Assembly (NCBI GenBank): GCA_043775075.1
Contig: JAYVSS010000185.1
Coordinates: 1-30,158 of the forward strand
From: JANLQX01 sp043775075
GTDB taxonomy: Bacteria > Actinomycetota > Acidimicrobiia > Acidimicrobiales > JANYDT01
DNA: 30,158 nt
Reading direction: 5' to 3'
The position numbers and the translations under genes were made by a program. Every line of letters begins with the position of its first letter. Positions within the stretch are counted from its first letter, which is position 1. Below the pieces are notes generated by a model. The model was not told the origin of the DNA and did no database searches. It saw only the letters and a list, made by a program, of their open reading frames with translations. Positions 24,090-30,158 of this stretch are shown piece by piece.

Positions 24090-25079
24090 GTGGAGCGGAT
24101 CGAAACTATTGACGGGCTCCGGCTGGCGCTCGATCGTTGTCGCCGGGGTGGTCGCACGGTGGGACTGGTCCCCACTATGGGCGCGCTGCACGAAGGTCAC
24201 GTCTCATTGATTCGGGCGGCTGTTTCGCAGTGCGACGTGGTTGTTACGACGATTTTCGTCAATCCGTTGCAATTCGCCCCGGCCGACGATCTCGACGCCT
24301 ATCCCCGGGACCCCGGCGGGGATGCCGCGCTCGCGGCGGAGGCACGATCGTCGATCCTGTTCACTCCGAGTGTGGCGGAGATGTATCCGTTTGGACCTCG
24401 CGGCGTGCTCACGAATGTGTCGGTGGCCGGTATCACCGACGTGCTCGACGGCCTGGCCCGGCCCGGTCACTTTGATGGCGTGGCGACGGTGGTGGCGAAA
24501 TTATTTGCCATCGCCGGACCGTGTACGGCTTTTTTTGGGGAGAAGGATTGGCAGCAGTTGGCCGTCGTCCGCCGCATGGCCGTCGACCTGTCGTTCGCAG
24601 TCGAAATCGTCGGCTGCCCGACCGTGCGCGAAGCCCACGGGCTGGCGATGTCGAGCCGCAACCGGTACCTCTCCCCGGCCGATCGGGACGAGGCCAGCGT
24701 GGTGTGGCGGGCACTCCAGGCCGGCCGGCGGGTGGTCGAGTCAAACGAGACTGCGTTGGCCGGACCCAACCAGGCTGGCCTCGAACCCAACCTGGAAGAT
24801 TTTCCTTCAGGAAACGAAAAACGTGCGCGGTTGGGTTCAGATGCTGCGCGGTTGGGTTCAGACGGCGTGAGTTCGACGGATGTGAGCGCAGCAATGCTGG
24901 CCGTGCTCAATGCGTCGCCAGTGGTGCAATCCATCGACTACGCCGCCTGTGTGGACCCACACACCTTGCAAACTTCGTCACTGGTGCATTCGCCAGTGCG
25001 CTTACTGATCGCCGCGCGGGTCGGTCGCAACGGCGCCGTCGCGCGGCTAATCGATAACTGCGCTGCCGCTCCCGCCTGA
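24090..25079 (+). CDS. panC: Pantothenate synthetase with an in-frame insert
   Basis: PanC joins pantoate and beta-alanine with ATP to make pantothenate, the precursor of coenzyme A. From the GTG at 24090 the 329-residue product has the nucleotide-binding PTMGALHEGHVSLI (about 29-42), FVNPLQF, a GEKDWQQLAVVRRM segment, and the KMSKS-like SSRNRYLSP. Family length is about 280, and the excess is explained by residues ~222-258 between the catalytic domain and the C-terminal domain. The insert (GPNQAGLEPNLEDF ... RLGSDAARLGSDG) comes from palindromic DNA described separately. The active-site motifs are intact, so activity is probably retained. The gene ends 15 bases before the target duplication of an insertion sequence. 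There is no panB or panD nearby. Confidence 0.95.
   Translation: MERIETIDGLRLALDRCRRGGRTVGLVPTMGALHEGHVSLIRAAVSQCDVVVTTIFVNPLQFAPADDLDAYPRDPGGDAALAAEARSSILFTPSVAEMYPFGPRGVLTNVSVAGITDVLDGLARPGHFDGVATVVAKLFAIAGPCTAFFGEKDWQQLAVVRRMAVDLSFAVEIVGCPTVREAHGLAMSSRNRYLSPADRDEASVVWRALQAGRRVVESNETALAGPNQAGLEPNLEDFPSGNEKRARLGSDAARLGSDGVSSTDVSAAMLAVLNASPVVQSIDYAACVDPHTLQTSSLVHSPVRLLIAARVGRNGAVARLIDNCAAAPA
24762..24862. repeat. In-frame palindromic repeat element inside panC
   Basis: Two left arms, GGACCCAACC (24762-24771) and GAACCCAACC (24783-24792), lie 21 bases apart. They are mirrored by two right arms GGTTGGGTTC (24829-24838 and 24850-24859), also 21 bases apart. The inner left arm and either right arm are perfect 10-base complements. 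The right side is a direct repeat of TGCGCGGTTGGGTTCAGA, and the spacing keeps the reading frame. It looks like an inserted mobile or selfish repeat tolerated by the protein. Confidence 0.75.
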
Positions 25080-25094
25080 ACACTCACGTTGGCG

Positions 25095-25102
25095 GGTTTG
25101 TC
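25095..25102. repeat. Left target-site duplication of the insertion sequence
   Basis: GGTTTGTC here is identical to the 8 bases at 26500-26507 immediately beyond the right end of the element. Eight bases is the usual duplication length for ISL3-family elements. Confidence 0.9.
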
Positions 25103-26499
25103 GGGTCTACGCGATTGACGCGGCAAGGGGTCGTTTGGCTGGTTCGGTCCAGGAGGTTAGTCGGAGGGCGCGGTAGCGGCATTTGAGGGTGTAATTCCGG
25201 GTTGACCGGTAGCCGTATCCGAGGCGTTTGACGTGTTTGATGGTGCGGTTCCGGCCTTCGGTTCTGCCGTTCGTGGCCCGTAGGTCGAAGAACGCGAGGA
25301 ACTCGTTTTCCCATGCCGATACGGTCGTTGCGAAACGGACGAGTTCGGGTACTGGGTGGTCGGCGATGAAGCAGTACCACCAGATCAACATGCGGCGTGC
25401 GTGGGCCCGGTTGAGGGCGTGGGTGTAGATCTCGGCGAAGTATTGCCGGGCGGCCCAGGCCCATAACAGCTCGCCTTCGAGGCCGTCTCCGGCGTCGGTC
25501 CGCATGGCGTTCACGACACGGGCCCAGCCGTTCACGGTGAGCCTGGCAGGGTGGCGGAGCAGGTCATGTCGGGCACGCCATCCCGGATCGATCTTGCGGC
25601 CCCGGTGAGCTTGTTGTTCCCAGATCCGTCGACGGCGGACATCGGTCAGCGCCCGGCCGCCGAGTTGTTCAAAGTGGAACCGGTCACCGACGATCACTGC
25701 GTTCGGGAGGACTTCTCGGATGGCGGCGCGGTATCCGGTGTGGAGGTCGATCACGACCGTCGACACACCAGCGCGTTCGGTGTCGGTGAGGCCCGCAACC
25801 CAGTCCCTAAGCGTTTGGCTGCTACGTCCACATACCATTTCGATCAAGTCCGAGTTAGCGAGGTCCACGATCCCTGTGAGCCACGGTTCACGCCACCAAA
25901 ACCGGGTCTCATCAATTCCGATCACCGCCGGGATCCGCCGCCCACACCGCCCGAGTTCACGGACGGCAACGGTGCGGATCGCTGTCCACGCCGTCGACCA
26001 TGACACCGAGAACTCTCGGGCCACCGACGCCGTTGAACGGTCCTTCCCGGCCCTCCCGATCTGCTCACGACACCGGGCGGTGGTCCGCCGTCGAACCGAA
26101 ATCTCATCGGTGTGTTGCGTGAACGTGCGACGTTCACACCAGTCTGCGGTGCACCGAAACGAACGTTTCGCCACGGTCAATGCCACCGCCCGTCCGGCGT
26201 GCGGGACATCGCGCACGGACTGTTCACGGATGGCTTTCACCGCAGTCGAGAACTCGCCGCACGCCGGACACGGAGCCGACATCGCAGTGGCGATCACCCG
26301 CACCGTCAGGCTGTTCGGCGTGTCATCAGCGGTGACGATCGTGTACTCGTGCAGCCCGGTCAAGACACGCGTGAGCGCGTCGAAAGCAATAGGGTCGATA
26401 CTCATCTGGGGTCTTCCGGCAGGCGACGTTAGGAATCACCAGCCTGGAAGGCCCCAGACCATCAAGCAGGGATCACTGCCGCGTTAAACGCGAAGACCC
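25103..26499. mobile_element. Complete ISL3-family insertion sequence, 1397 bp
   Basis: The element has terminal inverted repeats of 22 bases (25103-25124 and 26478-26499) with 19 matches; both ends begin GGGTCT and close with ACGCGGC. It carries one transposase gene filling nearly its whole length and is flanked by a perfect 8-bp duplication. The intact gene, matching ends and exact duplication indicate a recent insertion and probable mobility. Restoring the empty site gives GGTTTGTC-AGACGAACC, itself an imperfect palindrome. Confidence 0.93.
25107..26405 (-). CDS. ISL3-family DDE transposase
   Basis: The 432-residue product has an N-terminal zinc-ribbon pattern (CPACG near residues 45-49, then FRCTADWCERRTF), a helix-turn-helix region, and the DDE catalytic core. 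Core segments typical of ISL3 are IGIDETRFWW (first Asp), VVIDLHTGYRAAI and VGDRFHFEQL (second Asp region), and the late NGRTEGRNRTIKHVKRLGYG containing the Glu. The C-terminus NYTLKCRYRAL is also usual. The stop codon TAG lies inside the left terminal repeat. No frameshift is present, so the enzyme looks functional. No passenger gene is carried. Confidence 0.95.
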   Translation of the reverse strand: MSIDPIAFDALTRVLTGLHEYTIVTADDTPNSLTVRVIATAMSAPCPACGEFSTAVKAIREQSVRDVPHAGRAVALTVAKRSFRCTADWCERRTFTQHTDEISVRRRTTARCREQIGRAGKDRSTASVAREFSVSWSTAWTAIRTVAVRELGRCGRRIPAVIGIDETRFWWREPWLTGIVDLANSDLIEMVCGRSSQTLRDWVAGLTDTERAGVSTVVIDLHTGYRAAIREVLPNAVIVGDRFHFEQLGGRALTDVRRRRIWEQQAHRGRKIDPGWRARHDLLRHPARLTVNGWARVVNAMRTDAGDGLEGELLWAWAARQYFAEIYTHALNRAHARRMLIWWYCFIADHPVPELVRFATTVSAWENEFLAFFDLRATNGRTEGRNRTIKHVKRLGYGYRSTRNYTLKCRYRALRLTSWTEPAKRPLAASIA

Positions 26500-26507
26500 G
26501 GTTTGTC
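26500..26507. repeat. Right target-site duplication of the insertion sequence
   Basis: GGTTTGTC repeats the 8 bases at 25095-25102 exactly and abuts the right terminal repeat. Confidence 0.9.
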
Positions 26508-26694
26508 AGACGAACCACTCGTCGAAGTGATATGTGCTTATACGTTCGGGGCCCGGGCGAATGATTCGTCGCTGAGACCGGCCGAAGTTTAGCACCGACC
26601 CAGCCGGTTTTGAGTGGGTGGCCATGCTGACATCGCTGGAGACGCAACGCCGCATGGGCACCCATCGGCAGTGTGGGCGCCTACCCGGGCTGAG
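26508..26694. other. Gene-free gap between the insertion sequence and the BNR-MoaD gene
   Basis: The only frame of note is a 39-codon minus-strand ORF (26506-26625) with no ribosome site or recognisable family. Nothing else is seen. Confidence 0.4.
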
Positions 26695-26958
26695 CTAGCC
26701 GCCTGAGACGGCTTGCATCAACGTGACCTCGTAAGTCACGGTCACTGCACTGTTGAGCGTGCGGGCGATTTCGTCGTTGATGAAGATCCGCATGTGCTTG
26801 CGGATCTTCTGTTGCTCGTCGATGGCGCGGAATCGGATGCCCGGGTAGGTGGCATCGAGCGCTTGGAGCACCTCGTCGAGGGTGGTCCCCGGCGCATGGA
26901 CCCATGTCTCGTTGTTGGTGTACGACCGCAGCGGCGTAGGAATCCGAACTCGGGGCAT
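26695..26958 (-). CDS. MoaD/ThiS-like small sulfur-carrier protein (possible independent start)
   Basis: The ATG at 26958 opens the MoaD-like domain as an 87-residue protein of normal family size, ending in the Gly-Gly that is adenylated and thiolated in sulfur carriers. It may be translated on its own or only as the tail of the fused frame; no good ribosome site precedes it. Such proteins supply sulfur for molybdopterin or thiamine, or act as ubiquitin-like modifiers. A molybdenum-enzyme gene is encoded divergently nearby, which is suggestive but not proof. Confidence 0.55.
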   Translation of the reverse strand: MPRVRIPTPLRSYTNNETWVHAPGTTLDEVLQALDATYPGIRFRAIDEQQKIRKHMRIFINDEIARTLNSAVTVTYEVTLMQAVSGG

Positions 26959-27582
26959 CGTGGTGCGTTCCCACCGCGTGCCAGGACGATAAAGTCGATA
27001 AATTCCGCAGTGGTTCTGCTGGTAGAGACGGTCCGGGCGCAGCGGATGCAGACGCATGCCGTGCGGGTCTTGGCCGAACTCCATATCCCTGTCGGGAAAC
27101 ATTGGACTAACCAAACCGGCGTTGAGAGGATGCCAGTCGGCGCCGCCATCCGTTGACTCGAAGACGCCCCCCGAAGACAGTCCGAGGTAGAGGTGTTGCC
27201 CATCACGGGGATCGAACACGATGGAGTGGAGCATCGAGCCGTCGGGAGTGTTTTGCTCGGGCCATTCAGCCCACGTCTCCCACATCGGATGCTCATTCCA
27301 CCCGTCAACAGGCGACCAGCGATCGCCGGCATCGGTGGTGCGGAACAGACCTTGGGTCGATCCGCCGGCGTACCAAACGCCCGGCTCGTCGGCCGACCCC
27401 GGAGTAAGCCAGAACACGGCGGAAAGACTGCGCTTCAAGCGCTCGCCGGGGTGGAACGCCGGCGGTTTGGTGGCCTCGCGCCAGCAGTCGCCGTGGTCGT
27501 CGGACAGAAAGACTGTGGGCCCAAGATGACCGGTGCTGACCCCGGCGACGATTCGCCTTGGGTGACTCGGATCTTGGACCAC
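26695..27582 (-). CDS. Truncated BNR-propeller protein fused to MoaD/ThiS-like domain
   Basis: The single frame encodes 295 residues from a GTG at 27582. Residues 1 to about 205 match the front half of exo-sialidase-like BNR proteins, with three Asp-box motifs (LSDDHGDCW, RTTDAGDRW, ESTDGGADW) and RPDRLYQQNHCGIYRLYRPG. The propeller then stops abruptly, and from residue 209 (MPRVRIPTPLRSYTN) the sequence is a complete ubiquitin-like MoaD/ThiS domain ending in the hallmark Gly-Gly (AVSGG). The propeller's second half is missing. Its N-terminus also seems cut: RAPSFLG lies just upstream in another frame before GHIAQHVVQD. This is best read as a deletion joining two formerly separate genes. The propeller part is probably non-functional. 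Confidence 0.7.
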   Translation of the reverse strand: MVQDPSHPRRIVAGVSTGHLGPTVFLSDDHGDCWREATKPPAFHPGERLKRSLSAVFWLTPGSADEPGVWYAGGSTQGLFRTTDAGDRWSPVDGWNEHPMWETWAEWPEQNTPDGSMLHSIVFDPRDGQHLYLGLSSGGVFESTDGGADWHPLNAGLVSPMFPDRDMEFGQDPHGMRLHPLRPDRLYQQNHCGIYRLYRPGTRWERTTMPRVRIPTPLRSYTNNETWVHAPGTTLDEVLQALDATYPGIRFRAIDEQQKIRKHMRIFINDEIARTLNSAVTVTYEVTLMQAVSGG

Positions 27583-27637
27583 GTGCTGGGCGATGTGCCC
27601 AGGAAACTAGGCGCACGGACGTCTGCTCGACCGTGAC

Positions 27638-28030
27638 TCAGCCCATCGGCGGGCCGAAGAACACCTCGCGGGTGATCTTGCCGTCGGTCGTTGAGTACAG
27701 ACCGACTTCGCGGCCCTGGAACCGCTGTCCGGCCATCGGCCCGACCTGTCCGGTCACGTCCATGGAGAAGATCACCGTGAACTGATCCCCGTTGACGAAC
27801 GGTCCTTCGGTCTCCAGCGAGTGCACGGTGTGGTTTTCGTACCACCAAACACCCTTCGCCTTGATGGCATCGAGACCAACGCTGTCGGTTCCTTCTGGAC
27901 CCATGGCCATCGGCTCGACGCTGACCGCGTCGTGGGCGTAGAGCTCGGTCTGCATTGCTTCGGTGGCTTCGCGTCCGGCTTGGCACGCGTCGACAAGTGC
28001 TTGGGCCAGCTCAGCTGTCGTGGGTGACAT
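27638..28030 (-). CDS. SnoaL/NTF2-like fold protein
   Basis: The ATG at 28030 is chosen because GAGGAG lies 6 bases upstream; longer starts to 28120 lack one. The 130-residue product has the size and pattern of a SnoaL-like (NTF2-fold) protein. An N-terminal helix carries ALVDACQAGREATEAMQTEL, then YAHDAVSVEPMAMGPEGTD, then beta strands around VNGDQFTVIFSMDVT and a C-terminal TREVFFGPPMG. These proteins form small pockets used for isomerisation or hydration, or for ligand binding. No catalytic role can be assigned. The truncated BNR gene follows after 55 bases. Confidence 0.7.
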   Translation of the reverse strand: MSPTTAELAQALVDACQAGREATEAMQTELYAHDAVSVEPMAMGPEGTDSVGLDAIKAKGVWWYENHTVHSLETEGPFVNGDQFTVIFSMDVTGQVGPMAGQRFQGREVGLYSTTDGKITREVFFGPPMG

Positions 28031-28297
28031 TTCCATCTCCTCTGCGTCGTCCGGTCGGGCGACTCCAACGTGGATCGTACGCCCGGTGGATGAACGCTCG
28101 GTAAGCGTTGTCTCGCGCACCGTCGAACGTTTCGGGTGATGCTTCAGCGGGAAGCAGTTCGGGCAAGCCCGCTCTGACCGGGTGGGTGAACTTTTCGATG
28201 GAACTTTGCCCAGCGGTTGGTTTGCCCTAACGTTCGCCTACCGTCGAAAGACGATTGATTCGCTCGGGTGCAAGCCCGACCTCGAAAGGACTGCAAC
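28031..28297. promoter_or_regulatory. Divergent control region of the SnoaL-like and molybdenum-enzyme genes
   Basis: This 267-base gap holds inverted repeats AACGCT/AGCGTT (28093-28109), CGGGC/GCCCG (28160-28171), and TCGGG/CCCGA (28264-28279) close to the AAGGA ribosome site of the next gene. A possible forward promoter is TTGGTT (28217-28222), 16 bases, then TACCGT (28239-28244). All assignments are tentative. Confidence 0.35.
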
Positions 28298-30158
28298 ATG
28301 GCCGCAGCAGGATCGATTCTGGGAAATGCCGTACAGCGAATGGAGGACCCCACCCTCCTGACGGGGAGCGGAAAATACGTCGACGACATGGTCCCCATCG
28401 GCACCTTGTTCGTTCACTTCGTCCGCTCAACTCTGGCCCACGCCAAGGTGCACAGCGTCGACGTTTCCGGTGCCGAGTCCATGCCCGGAGTGAAGGCGGT
28501 GTATTACGCCGGTAACGATCTCGGCCTGCCGTCGTTCCAGGGCTTTCCGATGATGCCGCCTACTTTGAACCGGCCGATCTTCGCCCAGGACACGGTCCGT
28601 TTCGTTGGCGATATCGTCGCGGCAGTGGTGGCCACATCGAGGGGCGCTGCGGCCGACGCCGGCGAGGCCATTGTCGTCGAATATGAGGCCTTGCAGCCAA
28701 TAGTGACCGCCGCTCAGGGTCTGGCTCCCGATGCCCCGATCGTGTTTCCTGAGCACGGTTCCAACGTGTGCTTTGGCACCGAGCACGGGGCCGACGTTGA
28801 CCCGTTCGAAGGCGCCGATGTCATCGCCGAAGTGACGATGATCAGCCAGCGCCTGGCCGGCGCGCCGATGGAGAACAACGGAATGCTCGCCGAGCCGGGC
28901 GAGCGTCCGGGCACCCTCACCTGCTGGGTGTCGCACCAGGCTCCCCACGCCGCCCATGAGGCCCTGGTGGCCATGCTCGGTATGGAGCATGCCGACATCC
29001 GCGTCGTCTGCCCATGGGTCGGTGGCGGCTTCGGACCGAAGGCGGCCATGTATGTGGAGTACATCGTGGCGGCGGCCGCCTGCCGAGCACTCGGCGTTCC
29101 CGTGAAGTGGACGGAGACCCGGTCTGAGGACATGGTCTCGCTCGTCCACGGACGTGACTACGTGATGACCGCCAAGCTCGGCGTGACCAAGGATGGAAAG
29201 TTCACCGGCCTGGAGGGCGACGTCACTGCGGCTGCTGGTGCCTACCCGGCGATCGGGGCGATCCTGCCGATGCTCACCCAAATGATGGCCGTTGGCGTGT
29301 ACGACATCGACAAGGTCAAGTTCGCCACCCGCACCGTGGTCACCAACACCACGACCATCGGTGCCTATCGTGGCGCCGGCCGGCCGGAAGCGACGCAGCT
29401 CATCGAGCGGGTGATCGACGTGGCCGCCCACAAGATCGGTATGGATCCGGCCGAGATTCGTCGGCGCAACTTCATTCAGCCCGATAAGTTTCCGCTCACC
29501 ACCAACACCGGCGCGGCGTATGACTCGGGCGAATACGAGAAGGCCCTCGATGCGGCGCTGGCGGCGTCGGACTACACGGCGTTACGGGCTGAGCAGGCGG
29601 CTCGGCGAGCGTCGAAGGATCCAGTACAGATGGGCATTGGCGTGTCGGCCTATGTCGAAGTCACCGCTCCGGTCGGGCTCCATATTGAATTTGGCGCCGT
29701 GGAAATTCACGACGACGGTTCGGCCAGCGTGTTCGCCGGAACGAGCGTGCATGGCCAGGGTCATCACACCGCCTTTGCCATGCTCGCCACCGAAGTGCTC
29801 GGTATTCCGATGCACATGATCAAACTGGTGAACTCCGACACCGATCTAGTGCCGCGTGGTGCGGGCACGATGGGTTCGCGGTCTCTCCAGACCGCTGGTT
29901 CGGCGATCTTCTTGTCGTCCAAGGAAGTGCTGAGTCGAGCCCAGACCATTGCTGCTCACCTGCTCGAAGCAGCGCCAGAAGACATCGTGGTGGCCGACGG
30001 TTCGCTCCACGTGGCCGGCACACCCTCGAAGTCGATTTCGTGGGCCGAGTTAGCCGTCGCTTCGCGGGACGCAGCCAAGTTGCCCGAGGGTCTTGAGCCG
30101 TCCACGTTGCGTCACGAGTTGGACTTCGACGGAACCAACTCCACGTTCCCGTTTGGCG
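28298..30158 (+). CDS. Form-II CO-dehydrogenase/xanthine-dehydrogenase-type molybdenum subunit (3' end outside window)
   Basis: This is the large, molybdopterin-cytosine-dinucleotide-binding subunit of an aerobic molybdenum hydroxylase. The ATG at 28298 has AAGGA 7 bases upstream. The frame stays open for 620 codons to the window edge, out of about 770-800 expected. It starts with the family's RMEDPTLLTGSGKYVDDM and has VGGGFGPK (about 242-249) and the active-site loop AYRGAGRPEA (about 355-364). True CO-oxidising form-I enzymes carry AYxCSFR there, so this belongs to the form-II/xanthine-dehydrogenase-like group, whose substrate is unknown. GTSVHGQGHHTAF and GAGTMGSRS are further cofactor-binding motifs. 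The FAD and iron-sulfur subunits are not upstream and may lie downstream. Confidence 0.92.
   Translation, partial: MAAAGSILGNAVQRMEDPTLLTGSGKYVDDMVPIGTLFVHFVRSTLAHAKVHSVDVSGAESMPGVKAVYYAGNDLGLPSFQGFPMMPPTLNRPIFAQDTVRFVGDIVAAVVATSRGAAADAGEAIVVEYEALQPIVTAAQGLAPDAPIVFPEHGSNVCFGTEHGADVDPFEGADVIAEVTMISQRLAGAPMENNGMLAEPGERPGTLTCWVSHQAPHAAHEALVAMLGMEHADIRVVCPWVGGGFGPKAAMYVEYIVAAAACRALGVPVKWTETRSEDMVSLVHGRDYVMTAKLGVTKDGKFTGLEGDVTAAAGAYPAIGAILPMLTQMMAVGVYDIDKVKFATRTVVTNTTTIGAYRGAGRPEATQLIERVIDVAAHKIGMDPAEIRRRNFIQPDKFPLTTNTGAAYDSGEYEKALDAALAASDYTALRAEQAARRASKDPVQMGIGVSAYVEVTAPVGLHIEFGAVEIHDDGSASVFAGTSVHGQGHHTAFAMLATEVLGIPMHMIKLVNSDTDLVPRGAGTMGSRSLQTAGSAIFLSSKEVLSRAQTIAAHLLEAAPEDIVVADGSLHVAGTPSKSISWAELAVASRDAAKLPEGLEPSTLRHELDFDGTNSTFPFG

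Noticed and set aside
26506..26625. A 39-codon minus-strand ORF between the BNR-MoaD gene and the insertion sequence
   Set aside because: It has no ribosome site and no family resemblance, and it ends inside the duplicated target site; an ORF this short is expected by chance.
28427..29431. 334-codon minus-strand frame opposite the molybdenum-enzyme gene
   Set aside because: The forward frame carries clear family motifs throughout; the reverse reading is His/Gly/Arg-rich with none.
1..30158. CRISPR arrays, tRNA or rRNA genes, prophage or toxin-antitoxin modules
   Set aside because: Reading both strands showed no regularly spaced repeats, no tRNA-like arm patterns and no phage or toxin families.

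Overview
The window looks like chromosomal DNA of a high-GC actinobacterium. The pointers are roughly 60% GC, many GTG/TTG starts, Ala/Thr-rich linkers behind both lipoprotein signal peptides, a mycothiol-type DinB domain, and a large Lhr helicase. I favour the Acidimicrobiia (Ilumatobacter-like), but that is an impression from gene style and no phylogenetic marker was tested. No rRNA, tRNA, CRISPR array or phage module was seen.

Layout. (1) 225-5965: a compact five-gene peptide/nickel-type ABC importer operon (binding protein, two permeases, two ATPases; the last four joined by 4-base stop/start overlaps or a short gap), with a good promoter in front. (2) 5947-7305: a MarR repressor gene divergent from a DODA/LigB-type ring-opening dioxygenase, with palindromic operator candidates between them. 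(3) 7443-8882: a large alpha/beta hydrolase whose 5' region holds a strong palindrome. (4) 9231-15407: the helicase gene lhr, then a gene fusing a DsbA-like thioredoxin domain to a mycothiol-dependent DinB/maleylpyruvate-isomerase-like domain. (5) 15430-16015: the decayed remains of a multi-spanning membrane gene. (6) 16094-20685 (minus): a sugar ABC importer (Tat lipoprotein, MalF-like and MalG-like permeases with unusual extra segments) with no ATPase gene, an intercistronic hairpin, a terminator-like stem and an upstream CRP-like site. (7) 21097-25079: ftsH, a phosphatase-fold protein that lacks the catalytic cysteine, and panC carrying an in-frame palindromic repeat insertion. (8) 25095-26507: a complete ISL3-family insertion sequence with terminal inverted repeats and a perfect 8-bp target duplication. 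(9) 26695-28030 (minus): a truncated BNR-propeller gene fused to a MoaD/ThiS-like domain, and a SnoaL-like gene. (10) 28298 to the end: the large subunit of a form-II CO-dehydrogenase/xanthine-dehydrogenase-type molybdenum enzyme, cut by the window edge.

The content is mostly nutrient uptake (peptides, sugars), aromatic or xenobiotic breakdown, thiol and redox chemistry, and housekeeping (Lhr, FtsH, PanC). The signals most worth following are the in-frame repeat in panC, the DsbA-DinB fusion, the BNR-MoaD junction, and the extra segments in the sugar permeases.
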